Part shown: one piece after another, positions 33,651 through 45,878 of the stretch
Layout: each line of letters starts with the position of its first letter
Position numbering within the stretch: the stretch's first letter is position 1
NCBI GenBank assembly: GCA_009599575.1
Contig: VWND01000078.1
Coordinates: 744,001-808,000 of the forward strand
Length of the DNA: 64,000 nt
Direction: 5' to 3'
Origin: Blumeriella jaapii
Lineage: Eukaryota > Ascomycota > Leotiomycetes > Helotiales > Drepanopezizaceae
Notes under the pieces: model-generated
The model's input: only the letters and a program-made list of their open reading frames with translations
The model's database searches: none
Told to the model about the DNA's origin: nothing
Made by a program: the position numbers and the translations under genes

Positions 33651-34988
33651 TCACCGGCCGTAACTCGGCGTCCGCAGCGGCAACTGCCTATCCAGGGTGT
33701 GGAAGGCCAGCGTGCGGGGCGTGTAGGGCACGGCCGCGGCCTGCGGCTGCTTCGGCACCTTCTTCATCTCCCACTCCGTCTCGGACGCGGTGTCGGCCGT
33801 GAGCGAGCCCTTGGTCATCTGCATGTCGTCGACCTCCATGGCGTGGGCGGCGCGCTCCAGCTCCGAGGGGATCATGCTGTAGATGGAGAGGGCGAGGTTG
33901 AGGAGGAAGATGATGCTGTGTTGTTGGCATGTCAGTCTCTTGGGAGCGCGTCTCGCTTCTCGTCTATTCTGTGCGCGGGAGAGGGGGTAGGGGTAAGGGG
34001 AAGGGGAAGGGGAAGGGGAAGGAAAGGAAGGAAAGGAAAGGAGAGGAGAGGAGAGGAGAGGAGAGGAGAGGAGAGGAGAGTAGGGAGGAGAGGAGAGGAG
34101 AGGAGAGGAGAGGATCTTCTCTTCTTCTTCTTCTCTTCCCTCCCCCCCCTCCCTCCCCAGAAAAGAACAGAAAAGAACAGAAAAGAAAAGAAAAGAAAAA
34201 GAAAGAAAAAGAAGGAACAACGTACAACATGATGACCGTCACGGCAAAGGTGCTCTTCGCCAGCACGCAGTTGTGGTGGTTCCCGCTCGGCCTGGCCACG
34301 GAGCAGCTCTTGGAGATGTACCAGGCAACGTCGGAGCGCTGTCGCGGGTCGGAGTGGTCCGGTCCCATCTGGCCGTACATGCTGACGATCCAGAGCGCGA
34401 CGACGACAGCGTTGACGACGCTGCTGAGGAGCGGGTACCAGACGTGCAGCGCGAACATGACGGCCTTGACGAGGAGGATGAAGGTGCAGAGGACCGAGAC
34501 GACCACGTTGAAATCGGTGATGCTGTTCAATCTCGCGTTAGCGGTGATGCTGTCGAATGGACCGATCTGTATGTATCAACACAAGATATGCGTATCTAGA
34601 TATACATATATGTTCCTGTGTATGATGCCATCTCTCTCAAAATTTCACTTCGTCTCATCCCGTCACGATTCCGGACCGAGGTGCGATTGCATGAGGAAAG
34701 AGAAGAGGGAAATGTAGAGGCAACGTACGCCTTGCTCCAGACGAAAGGCGTCTTCGGAATGGGCCGGTAGTTCGCATAGGCGTACAGGATCTGCTTCGGG
34801 CTCGAGTTGTAGCCCAGGTCGTAGCCCAGCTGCCACAGCTTGGTGCGAAACAGGTCGGGCTGGGCGATGCCGAACAGCGAGAGGGCCGCGATGGTGCCGG
34901 CGAACTCGGTCGCCATCAGGGCAACGAGGAGCCGGGGGAACTTCCAGCGGCGCGATATCAACAGCCGCGGGAACTTGAGCTGGGCCAT
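33651..34988 (-). CDS. MARVEL-like four-helix membrane protein with long repeat-filled intron
   Basis: Exons are 34988-34729, 34522-34226 and 33915-33651, giving 273 residues. The first intron (206 bp) ends at an AG 20 bases after a GCTAAC branch site; using an earlier AG would give a less conserved-looking insert. Four hydrophobic segments lie at about residues 18-42, 90-114, 117-134 and 180-204. Conserved-looking text includes FPRLLISRRWKFPRLL at the start, MYGQMGPDHSDP after helix 3 and KSTFAVTVIM before helix 4. The tail of about 70 residues is hydrophilic with PYTPRTLAFHTLDRQLP near the end. The fold resembles fungal MARVEL-type proteins of unknown role. Intron 2 (310 bp) contains a long GGAGA array. 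Confidence 0.8.
33979..34113 (+). repeat. Purine minisatellite (GGGGAA then GGAGA units) inside an intron
   Basis: GGGGAA units run into GGAAAG and then about fourteen GGAGA pentamers ending near 34113. On the transcribed strand it is a pyrimidine tract within intron 2 of the membrane-protein gene, and may affect splicing or replication. Confidence 0.9.
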
Positions 34989-36356
34989 CGTCGGGGATTT
35001 CCGGTCTACGCCTGTACGTGTTCCTCGGTCCTCGAGTGGGACGAGCTGAGATGGGATGTGAAGGAGGCCCGGCGACGGAGTGGGACGGCAAAGGCCGAGT
35101 TGGTCGACGTCGTCTCGTCGTGCTGCGTCGTGTTGTGGCTTTACATCGAAGAGCAAGTCCACAAGTCGAGGATCGAGGAGGAGGAGGAGGTAGAATATGA
35201 GGTCAAAGAAGAGGTAAAAGAAGAAGACAAAGTATTCATTCCCACGAAGAAATCAAGTCTCACATCGTACACGCTGACCGACCGGCTTACAGTACAGTAC
35301 GTGCCGCCGCCAATGAAGCACTTCTGGCCTCCATCACTCCCTCGTCGGCGCTTACATGCAGATATCGCCAACCCAATGAGCGGCTGCAGACTTGTTTGTT
35401 GTCTGCAGAAACCACATGCGCCGTTGGCGAGACCAAGCGAGCCAATCAGAGCAGGGGGAGCGAGCCTCGCTTAGGTACTGTACTGTAGGTAGGCAGGCGA
35501 TGTGCAGGCTTCACAATCACAATCCGACCGCATGCGGAGTGCATCACGGCTTTGGAACTGCTGTGTATTTATTTTAATATACGGGGTGTAGATGAGTTGG
35601 ATGAGCTGTAAACCAAATCACAGGAGACCGTCATACCAGAGACCGAGGTACGTATAGGAGATCGATCATCTCCACCGTCTGACGGCGATCAGCATGCACG
35701 GTGCGATGCTCCGAATCGGGTCACTCACTCACTGGTTTGCGGCCAGGCGCAGTCTCCAGCTCCAGCTCCCTGGCTGTCCCTGCAGCTATAAGACTCACGA
35801 TGAGAGATATTTCATCGCTCCAGTCCCCAGACCAGAGCACTCGCTGAACACTATCTTCGCGTGCGGATCAAGCTCACCTGGATGCACGTTTCTTGGGTCC
35901 TCGCCTCAGCTGTCAACACAGCCTAAGCTGCCTTTCTTAACGCTCATCGTATTTTCGTGCTCAAACAGTACAAAAATGGTATCTCCCAGATCCCAGATCC
36001 CAAGGCACAAGCTCGAGCTCGAGCTCCACTCCACTCCACTCCTGTAAAGACTACAAACGCAAGCCCAAACCCCTCCCCCCTCTCCCTCAAGAAATTCCAG
36101 CTCGCCCAACCCTGAGCGGTTCGCTAGCAGTGGTATATCCCATACTAGACCTCTTAAATGCACCAGAATGTCCGTAACGCCGGCGGCCTGCGCAACGCTG
36201 GCATGCAAAACCCCTTCCTCTCATGTACTCGCGAGCAAGCCACCCATCCAAATGCACACGTGCGTTATGAAGTGCTGTATCACGAAGACCCTGACTCCAC
36301 CACTTCTGCATTAGGCGAGGACGACACCGTCATCATCTCTGCTGTCGATGGTGAGA
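34989..36356. other. Intergenic interval upstream of the membrane protein and 3' of the histidine kinase
   Basis: No supported gene. 34989-35300 is probably the promoter of the minus-strand membrane-protein gene. TACAGTAC words lie at 35289-35300 and TACTGTACTGTAGGTAG at 35476-35492. The remaining sequence up to 36356 shows short unsupported frames only. Confidence 0.45.
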
Positions 36357-39300
36357 TCAAATGTTCTTGCTGTTGAGCACCAGCTCCTCGATCTTCGGAA
36401 TAAGTTCTGGCATGCGGAATGGTTTCGACACCACATTATCCTAGAACACGTTAGCAATCACGACCCCTCGGTGCAGAGTGCCTCGTGAGAACCGAGCTTA
36501 CCATTCCTGCAGCCATCGCCGTCTCAATTTGCTCAAGCCTCGCGTTGGCCGTTACCGCAATGATAGGCACATGTCTCACAATTGTACCGTCTGCCTCATA
36601 TTCCCTAATCATCCTCGCACACGTCAGACCATCCATTACGGGCATTTCGAGATCCATCAAAATCACTGCTAAATCAATTCCCCTGTCCATACCCGACCAA
36701 TAATTCGACGTTCGGAGAATTTCAAGGGCTTCGCCACCATGGTTCGCAAGCTCAGTCATGAAACCTCTGTTGCGAAGCTGCTTTTGTAACACCTTCTGAT
36801 TAACGAGATTGTCTTCCACAATGAGAACTTTGAGCTTGCTGTGGTCGATGGGCGATTTGGAGGGTGGCAAATCGGGAGAGGAGACGGTAGGAGTGACGTG
36901 ACGGGGGCCTCTGTTGTTCGTTGTGTTGTTGGAGCGGTGGACTGCCTTTCCAGACGAATTGCTATGGCTTTCGATCGTGATAGGCGAGTTTGAGGAGCTC
37001 CGCAGAGAATTGATGGTAGTGGCGATTGGAGTATCTTCGGAAAAGCTTTCGGCTTTACGTGCTTTGACGTAGAATGCAAACGTGCTGCCAACCCCTCTCT
37101 CAGAGGCAACGCCAATCTCACCTCCTTGTAGCTCTGTAAGTTCCCGAGAGATGAACAAACCAAGGCCGGAGCCGCCGTATTGGACGTGGGTGCGTGGCGA
37201 TGCCTGGCTGAACCGCTGAAATAGCAAGGTCTTTTCCTTGTCGTCCAGTCCGCGGCCTGTGTCCTGCACCGCGAATTGAAGATATATCTCGTCGCCCGTA
37301 CCCCATTCGGGATCTTCTGTCGTGAGGTCTTTCCGCTTTGACCGGCTGGGAAAGTAGGAGACCTCTGAGTTGGCTGCAAGTGGGCGTTCCTCGCTTGCGC
37401 CCACACTGACAACAATAGTGCGCTTCTCTTGGCCATGCGTAAACTTGATCGCATTTGTCGTCAGATTGATCAGAACCTGCAACAGACGCGAAGGATCCAG
37501 TTTGACCCAGTCTATGTCGAGTTCCAGATAGGACTTCTCCATGCGGAACTCCATCGCGATGTCATTGGTTTCTAATTCCCCTTCGAACATCTTGAGTGCT
37601 CTTTGAACGACAGCAACGGGCTGAACGGCAACAGGAGTCACCATCAATAAAGCCGAGTCAAGTTTCGAAAGCGTCAAGATATCGTCCACAATTCGTTTTT
37701 GATGTTGAGCACACAAAGCAATTGTCTGGGCCGCGTCAATGCTGCTTTCCAAGGTATCCATGAGGCGTTCTGGGGACCTGGCAGAGTCATCGGCAGTCTT
37801 GAAGTCGAGGAGAGTCGTTGCAATCTCGTCACTGCATTGCAAAATGGCACTCAAAGGATTTCTCATCTCATGCGAAGTCATGTCGATAAAATTCTCCTGT
37901 TGCCTCTTAAGCTCAATAGCTTCTTCCATCCTGCGCTTTTGGAAATCTTCCGCCCATTTTTGCTGACTGATGTTCGTTATACTACCAAAGACGCTTTTCA
38001 GCATTCCTTGAGAGTCTCTTTCAGGATAAGCGCTCATGAGAACCCACGTGTCGCCCCGGTTTCCATTTCGGTCTTGCCAGGGCGTCTTGAATCTGAACTC
38101 GAGGGTAACGGATTTTTTGTTGATAACCAATTTGTTCCAAGCTTCCTCAACTCCGGGACGGTCCTCATCTTTAATGCTGTCCATCCACACATTGGCAGTC
38201 GACAAACCTCTCGGATGCCTTGAAATCTCCCACCAAGTATCGTTGCTGTAGGTTATCGCCCCAGATTCATTGGCAATAAACATGCCAACAGGTGCAAATT
38301 CTGCCATGCGAGTGAACTTCGTCTCACTTTCCACGGCCTCCTGCGTTCTCAAATCAAGCTGCTTTGAAAGCTCTTGCCTATCTAGTGCAGCGAGTTGGGC
38401 AGCGCGCTGGCCCCTGTGAATCTCCTCCTCGAAGAGAACGACAGATGCCATGGAAGTAGCGAGTTGACGGCTAAGCAGTTGAATGAACAAACTGTAATCG
38501 TCATCATACGGTCGTCTCGGGTTGACCCCCATCACCAAGAATCCAAGAATGGTTTCTCCGGTCGTTGGATGTATGGGACACACGACTGCGGCTCTGCATG
38601 GATCTCCGAATCCACGCCATTCCAGGCCTTCGATGAGGTCGGCTGATAGAGTGCCATCCTCGGTCGTCAAAACAATGGCCTGGTTGGACTTCATAGATTC
38701 TCGAAAATATGGAGCAAAGCTTTCACTGCTCGATCTGAGGTCAATCGGACTTATCGCCGCCTGGTGTCCCCGAGGCACACCTAGGGTGCCTTCGAGCACA
38801 CATTGGGGGGCTTGAGAAAGAGACCCGGAGTGCATGGAACTCAAATCGCTGTCAACATCTTCGCTGACCGAATAGAGAAACACGAACGGCACGTCGTATT
38901 CTGTGGCATGTCAGTCCCGTCTGTGCAAAGTCTGGGGCGAGTTCGTACCATTGTATTCAAGGCCCTCAATAACCTGGCCCCAGAAGCTCTTGACTTCACG
39001 AGCAGTAGCAGTTCTCTCACCAACCTCTCTCAACGTCAACATTCGTCTCTCGGCGATCTTTCGTCTCGTTTTCTCAAAAGCTGGATTGTACAGTCCAACA
39101 ACTGATCCACCTTCACCGATTAAGGGAATGATGGACCAAGAGAAATACGATTCCTCGAGAAATCCGTTGCGCTTGATGAACAAGCAATCATCGTCTTTCA
39201 TCGTTGATTGACCTGAATTCTTGGCATTATCGAAAACATATTCGATCTCGGGCCAGATCTCGGCCCACGCGGCTTTGTAGCTTTGACCCTGGAACCTTAT

Positions 39301-40654
39301 TAATACTGCTTGAAGCAAAGCTATCGCAACTGGCTGTAAGAAGAGAATCGGTTACCATTAAGCCAGGATGTTTTTGACCGGCCAGAAGTATGTAGGCCTG
39401 TCTTGATCAGCTCTCACGCTTTCTAGTCATTCCGGTCTTGGTGAGAGTACCTCGTTATAGATGGCAATGTATTCGGGGCCCCAATACATGGCGGCAGGGT
39501 GAGGGGAGCCCATAATACTATCAGATAACGATCAGGACATTACAACGGTTCACAGTCAAATCCCGAACTTCAGAGCTCATGGCTTTCACGCCCAGTGCTT
39601 ATCTGTGCCCAAGCACCTTGGAGGGGCGACAGGAAGAAAGTGGGATATCATACAGATTACACATCGCCCTCAAGTCAAATGCCCAGTCTTCAATCGGGCC
39701 AAGGGGTGTAGCAGCCCAATCAATAGACCTCGCAAACTGTATGTGTCGGGGCAACGCGGCTGAAACGGGCAATCTTGTCCAGTCGAAAGAAGAGCCTTCT
39801 GGATAACGAGTGTGCATCATTGTACTTGTCAAGTTCTCATTCTGGTTTGCTAGCATAGCTTGCTTTGGCACAATGCCATCGGCATCTTCCACGGAAGGTG
39901 TAGGACTTGACGGGTCTCGCGGTGACGATGCACTCGCAGGTGATCTCAGGGATGGCGTCGTCATGTCGCCAAAATAGTCTGATGCCTCTGTTGATCTTAC
40001 AAGAGGGGATCTTGCAAGCTGAGTCACTACGGATCCACGAAGATATTCACTCATGACGGAGGAGCTGCTTAAAGCTCCGTTTGAGCTGCTGCCAGAAGGG
40101 ACTGCAGCATTACCATTGTTAGTGCTTCCACTGATGAGCCGTAATCGCTTTCTCAGCGTGCTACAGTTCCAGATGATGCCCTCATACTTGATCGATGGCA
40201 AACTGACGTCCAGACTCTCTCCGTTTCTGACGTAGCTCAGAGCCCACGCCTTGAATTCTGGGAAGTCATGCGTGACAGCAACACCTGGACGTTCCAAATC
40301 CGCCTTCCCAGTAACCATTTCCAGTACCGCTTCCGACGCTCGGAGCGAGGCGTTGGCGAAGACGATCTGTAAGGGGCTGCCAGGAACAAAATTGGCCGGG
40401 TTCGATAAGTCAATAATCAGCGTCGGCCTCTCGTCTTGCTCGAGAAGCTCAACAATACCCACGCTTTCCAAGGTCTGCATTCCGGGAGAAGGTTTGGTGT
40501 CGATGTCGGGGCTCTGGGAAACGCTGCCGCGCTCGATCGATATGAGGTTCCCAGGTGTAATACTTGCAGCCCGAGGAGGGCTAGAATTGATGCTTCCCCG
40601 AGCGAGTTTCAGTGTCGTGACCGCCCCTGGCTCGTCCCTTGTCCTACCCATCAT
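36357..40654 (-). CDS. Hybrid histidine kinase (PAS, HisKA, HATPase, receiver)
   Basis: Exons are 40654-39654, 39517-39451, 39397-39356, 39288-38949, 38900-36502 and 36440-36357; the model gives 1310 residues with every phase matching. It is a cytosolic sensor kinase of fungal two-component phosphorelay. An unstructured N-terminus of about 300 residues is followed by a PAS-like region starting DWAATPLGPIEDWA and running through YWGPEYIAIYNEAY. A GAF-like segment precedes a PAS domain at about 676-796. The kinase core has the H box SHEMRNPLSA (His about 827), N box LINLTTNAIKFTH, G1 DTGRGLDD, F box LFQRFSQAS and G2 GGSGLGLFISREL. The receiver has LIVEDNLVNQK and phospho-acceptor Asp about 1233 in LMDLEMPVMDGL; the last exon supplies the conserved SKPFRMPEL. 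No membrane segment is seen. The N-terminus is uncertain: see the finding on 40707-41322. Confidence 0.93.
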
Positions 40655-42913
40655 TTTCGCGGCAGCTTCTCCTGTCGAGAAGCTAGAGGTGGAAGTCGGC
40701 CGCCTTCTATGGTGATGGGGAGAGAAGAGAGACGAGAGTGGTGGACACTTCTCCTGCCTGTGCGCCACGGGCTGGATGAAGCTGTGTGTGTCGAGAGAGT
40801 CTGGATGACCTTGCGACTTTGACTTGCGTCTCTTGGGTGGCCTCTCTGTTGAGGTTGGCCTTGCACCTCTATCCTCCGCTCGCGGGTGTTTCGTGGCATG
40901 GAGTGACACTCGATTTCGAGAGAGGGCTGGGCAAAAGCACTTGGCGCAGCGGTTGCTCTCGCGACGAGGTTCGCCCGCGCAACAGGGTCTTTGCGCTTGG
41001 AAGAAGGCTGTTGATCTTTTTGCTTGGTCTGCTTGGTCTGCTGGGTCTGCTGGGTCTGCTGGGTCTGCTGGATGGCTTCTGTGCAAAATTCGCTTCCCAC
41101 GGTCGCTGCTGGTGTTGCTTCTCTGTCCCCGTCTCCGTCTCTGTCTCTGTCTCCGTCGCCGTCGCCGTCGCCGTCGTCGGCCTCTCTCGCCCCCGGCACA
41201 ACCTCGTCGCACGCAGAAGACGCAGTGGTCGATGCGGTGTCGTCGACCCCGAGGCGCTCGGGGATCGGCTGGCTGCCAAAGTCGTGAGGGGAGGTGAAGA
41301 TGGATTTGGGCGGTCCGGTCATGAATGGTGATGGTGATTGGCGACAGTCGCAGTCCCGTGCCGAAGGCGAACCTGCTGGGGCTGGCCGGGGTCGGCGGTG
41401 GATGATGCATGCGCCCGTACCGGAGAGCTGGGAACTGGAGACGGATGCTACATGGGTCGGCGATGGGTACTGGAGGATTGGGGAATGGGTGTACGAGGTA
41501 CTGTACAGTATAGTTAGTTGTACAGTAAGATACCGATCAAGAGGAGGAATCACCAGAATAAGAAGTTGGGTGGAGCTCAGAGTCAGGCAGGACGCGGGAA
41601 GTCGGGAAGTCTGTAAGTGTACTGCAAGTCTGTACTGCATCTCCGTACGCTATATACAAATACAGTGCTGTACATACTTACAGATACTGCTCAGATACTG
41701 TACACAGTACAGTAGCGCATCTGCCAAGTTGCGGGGGCTCACGTCTCCTCAAACCCTCAAACACTTTCCCATATGATCTTCTGTACAGTGCAAGGAAGAG
41801 AGAACCATCGAATCGATTGACTTTGCCCGTCCGGACACGCAGGTTGCCAAGTCTTCTCTACACACGTCTGCGCACTCACGTCGCCCGATGGTGTTGTCCT
41901 GTCAACTCGAGTGTTGCTACAGGACAGTACTACAGTCGCTCGAGGCGCTTCGCACGTTCTATACACTGCACAGTACTACATCTCCCCGTATCAGCCAGCT
42001 TTGGTGCTGTGCTGGCTGTACTTGCTCTACTGTACAGTAGAGCACCAATGTCGCCGTAGGGCTGTTCAAGATAAACTATCTGTGACGAGTCTCCCAACCG
42101 TCGACCCAGAAACAACCCGCCCCGTGGGGTCGTTCGCGAGATGTTGGAGCACTCTTCATTTCCTTTGCGTTTCTGGCACAGAGACAGAGCAGACGCCCAG
42201 CCAAACGCAAAGAAGGTCGTCCTCTTGACTCTTCTTCCACCTAGGGCTGTGATATATGGCCAAGCATAATCTCTACGAGATGCCCAGAAGAGCCCTGGAT
42301 GCCAGGTTACCATCACAGCGAATCTTGGTATTCTGCCCTTTCATTGCCACCTTCTAGACTAAGGAGCTTGTAGTCTGTTGACTTGGTTCTGTTGACTTGG
42401 TTCTGTAGACTTGATTCTGTCGACTTGGTTCTGTAGACGTGATTCTGTTGACTTGGTTCTGTTGACTTGGTTCTGTTGACTTGATTCTGTCGACTTGGTT
42501 CTGTAGACGTGATTCTGTAGATGTGATTCTGTAGAATTACAGTACATCTGCACCTCACGAAGTGACGTGCCCGTAAAGTGTGAGATGATTACCCAAGTAC
42601 AGTAGGTACCGAGAAAAACAATGGCGACTCCAGCAACACGATCCTACGTCCGGTCGCTGCGGGGTTCAGGAACTACTTCAGCGTGACCTGTTCCATACGT
42701 GAGAGGGGTCTGGACGAGAGATTATTTTTGGAGGAAATGCCACCGACACTTATCCATGGAATGCAGACGAAGGACACTGGCATTTCAAGTTCATTCGGTC
42801 CAATTGAGTAACTGGTGAGAGAGAGCGGAGGAGAACCCCACTCCAACAAAGTCCCCCGACTACATCCTCTCCTTTACCAATCGCTGGACAGATCTCCGGC
42901 TTCCCTGAGGTAG
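40655..42913. other. Histidine-kinase upstream region, repeats and palindromes
   Basis: 40769-41322 may hold an extra 5' exon of the histidine kinase on the minus strand. Within it, GGTCTGCT-type repeats (41030-41070) and GTCTCC hexamers (41125-41180) keep several frames open on both strands. From 41490 onward there are repeated TACTGTACAG words (exact at 41499-41510), a 22-bp perfect palindrome at 42023-42044 and the minisatellite at 42372. No other gene is supported. Confidence 0.5.
42372..42536 (+). repeat. 14-bp minisatellite, TTGACTTGGTTCTG-like units
   Basis: About a dozen copies of a 14-bp unit follow each other, alternating GACTTGGTTCTGTT, GACTTGATTCTGTC and GACGTGATTCTGTA. The variants alternate in blocks, suggesting higher-order duplication. 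No coding role is likely because 14 is not divisible by three. Confidence 0.9.
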
Positions 42914-43604
42914 TCAGGCAACATTCTTCTCAAGCCACTCCTCCCACTGCTCAGGCGTAAAGCTCGAAGAGATCCCGTTCTCCACCACGCCGTCAAACAC
43001 GACCGTCGGCGTGACGTGGACGCCCACCAGCCGGTTCATCTTGACCAGCACCTTCAGGTCGTTGGTGACCCCGTTGCCGGTGTTCAAGCTACCATCCTCG
43101 CCCGGCTGGTCCGAGATGTGGAGAAGCTTGTACATCTCCTTCGCATCGATGCCGACGCCACCGCCGATCTTGGCAAGACGCTCGTAGCTCTGGTTGCGCG
43201 TCTCGTTGACGATGTTGGCATCGTAGAAGGACTTTGCGTCGTCGAAGAGTGCCTAGAATTCCTTCATGAGATCTCGTTTTCCGGCAACGATATCGCATGG
43301 CTGCTGGATGTAGACTTGCCTTGCTGAAGGTAAAGAACTTGTCAGGCTGAATCTTGAGCACAGCAACTCCGGCTTCGTGCACTAGAGTCGAGGATGGGTG
43401 CCAAGGCTGGATCTGTTGTCTGAAGAGGATTTGGACTTTGGTAGCGTACTTTTGCTTGATCAAGGGGAAAACGGAGGTATAGACCGTGTTGAACATCTTG
43501 GCCGAGAAAGGGCAGACATAGTCGAGGTAGAGCTCAAGCGTATGGAGAGTGGGGGTTTGGGTGGCTGCGAACCTCTGTCCGGCGAACTTGGGTGCAAGTG
43601 CCAT
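42914..43604 (-). CDS. DsbA-like thioredoxin-fold protein
   Basis: Exons are 43604-43320 and 43252-42914; 207 residues. The intron of 67 bp has a GC donor (AAG then GCAAGT) and an AG acceptor, and phase 0 is kept, joining FTFSK to ALFDDAKSFYD. The N-terminal strand LELYLDYVCPFSAKMFNTVY carries a CPFS motif at the thioredoxin active-site position, so only one of the two active-site cysteines of a CxxC is present. The cis-Pro region reads GVHVTPTVVFDG near residue 175. An inserted helical region precedes it, as in DsbA/FrnE and 2-hydroxychromene isomerase-type folds. No signal peptide is apparent, so it is probably cytosolic; loss of the second Cys argues against a disulfide oxidase and for glutathione-linked or unknown chemistry. 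Confidence 0.87.
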
Positions 43605-44129
43605 GGTGAATGTTTCACTTTGGGGGACGAGAGGATGGAGTAATCTCAAGCAGTGGAAATCACGGTGTCGAGGAGTAGAAGCGAAGGTGATAACGTCGCT
43701 CAGCCGTTTGATCCGTAGCTTGATCGCACGTGACACGACATGCCTTGCAGTTCCATAATTCTTGAACTTGGTTTGGGAACAAACTGTTGTATCTGGTGTG
43801 GGTAGTGCATTTGTGACATTCCCTTGTTCGCTGATTCTGATCTGAAGCCGTGTTGTTAACAGCAACCTGTACTAGAGACAGAACCCAAGGCCTATGTGGC
43901 TATCCTGACTTCTTTGGCTTGAGCTTCCGCTCTTTCGACTATCCTCTTCGCGTACTTAGAGCCCCGAGTACCAGAATCCCCAAAACGTTGCGGCTTCTCC
44001 AAATCAATTATGTACGGCAGCATCACCCGAAAGAATGCCTTGAATCCTGTTGTTGACCTTATGCACCCACCGTTCATGCGCGAACGTCATTTCCAAATGT
44101 ACAACATGGAAGTACACGATCCCGTCATT
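43605..44129. other. Intergenic interval, promoter of DsbA-like gene and 3' flank of PX gene
   Basis: Nothing recognisable beyond the flanks of the two minus-strand genes. Confidence 0.45.
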
Positions 44130-44840
44130 TCAAGAAAATAGAAACTCTTTGAGAACGGGGGATCCAGAAAACTCAGGGTTCAGCAAGATGCAACTATGTC
44201 ATTTAGCCTTCGGCCCAATGCCTCCAACAAGAGATCCACCTACTTGAGAAAGTATTGTAAACCCCTTCTTCGATTCTCCAAGAACTTCGGCCCAAACTTG
44301 GATATGACGCTCTTAGGAGGTAACGGAGGCATGGCAGCCTTGAAGTTGGGGAAAGTCTGGAGGAGCTTTTCTCGCAGATCATCGAATTCGGAATACCGCT
44401 TTCGAATGCGCATGGAACCGCCCTGCGATCACATTAGCAAGTTGTCCCGGATTTCATGCTTGACGCAAGTGACCTACCCGCAGAGTATCAACATTGACAT
44501 TCCAGACCACGAATGCGCCTATGTTCGTCCTGCTCCCATTCACAACTACATGGTCTTCGATGTACACACTTCTCGCCCAGCATGCTTTGTTCTTGGAGTC
44601 TCCCTCATCGGTATTGTCCTGAAGCGTTATCGCACCCGCTTGCATCGACTCAATTGAGATGTTCGAGAAGGATCGTCGGGGTGGCTGGACCCAGTACGGG
44701 GGAGAGGTTGCTGGAGAGTCATCGTTGGCGATGTCTGAACTCGGCTGTGACGACGTCGTGGTATCGAGCTTGTACGCGAGCGCGCCGGCATGCTCACCAA
44801 TGCTGCCATTGCTCGGACGTAGGTTGACAGTGGCCTCCAT
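44130..44840 (-). CDS. YPT35: PX-domain protein, Ypt35-like
   Basis: Exons are 44840-44478, 44422-44244 and 44193-44130 with introns of 55 and 50 bp; 201 residues. The PX domain (about residues 88-201) should bind phosphatidylinositol 3-phosphate on endosomes or vacuole. Landmarks are RIRKRYSEFDDLREKLLQTF, the proline loop MPPLPPK, the downstream basic RRRGLQYFLNCILLNP crossing the second junction, and a terminal LKEFLFS. The N-terminal half is Ser/Pro-rich and probably disordered. In yeast Ypt35 (similar size) recruits Vps13 through a PxP motif to endosomal contacts. The ATG MEATVNL was chosen; an upstream extension of the same frame lacks an ATG nearby. Confidence 0.88.
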
Positions 44841-45878
44841 CCATGCCAAAAGCTGGCAAGTAAGTTTGGAGAGTTTGAGAGAAGTTTGAAGTTGAGGTTG
44901 ACAGTAGCGTTGGCGCGCCACCTTCCTTGCCCATGGAGGTTTATTTTGACTCTTCACCCTTTGAGCCTCTTGCTGACTCGTCGATCATTGGCGGGTCTGC
45001 CTCACCAACAAACAAAGCACGGCCTGATACAGTATGATCGCTAACTATGCTGCTGTCCAGAGTTAATAAACAAGTTTCACTATGTACATACACACAGTCG
45101 GAGTTGTTCCGGACCACGATATTCAAGATAGAATTCGGTTCTCTGCCCCAACTAGAGCGAGTCAATGTCGAACAGGGATTGCTGACATTGAGATAGATCT
45201 ACAGAGTACAAGTCCGTAACCCGGCTGTGCCCCCAAAGACCAAGATTCCAAGCGCGAAATTTGGGTTGCTCTCGCAGAATATACGAGCATGGGAGTGACA
45301 AATAGATGCTCCGAGAGGGATTGCTTGCAGCTGTTGGCTGCGCTACATCATGCACCCGCCTCATATACGAGTGCCTATGAGTCTGTGATGGTCACGAGAG
45401 ACACGGTTTCTGGACAACCAGGCCTCAGGGTTTCAACAAAAGACCCCGGTTGGCCGACCCAGGCAGCGCCATAACCGCTTTGCGTTTACGATGTAACTTT
45501 ATACAGTACCATCTCCCATGGCGCGCTAATGCAGCTGCGATATCAAGCTGGCTAAAGTGCCTTCCATGGCGTGGTCAGTGCTGGCTGGGAATGTCAATAA
45601 CGATAAATACATAAAGCTCCGGTCTTCTCCTCCTTCTGTTAAGCTTTAGCGATTCGTGTTCAGTTGTCAGTCTGTGTTGGTTCCCATTGCAACCTTTCGA
45701 CTCTTACCTACGTTGCTCATCCGGATCTCACTCGCTTGATCTCGGTAGCTTTATATCATCTCCAGGTGAGATTGCCAATAGACGAAATAATGAACTCTTC
45801 CGCGTTCAAGTACTAACGACGACGCCAGAAAATCATCCCGAGTCCTCCATTGCCATCAGTACCTCTACTACAGTCGAC
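44841..45878. other. Divergent promoter interval, no gene seen
   Basis: It lies between the PX gene (leftward) and the surface-protein gene (rightward). Short frames on both strands are unsupported. The last 200 bases are the probable leader of the surface-protein gene. Confidence 0.45.

Noticed and set aside
40786..41331. Plus-strand frames opposite the histidine-kinase upstream region
   Set aside because: They are Leu/Gly or Ser/Pro repeats created by GGTCTGCT and GTCTCC repeats.
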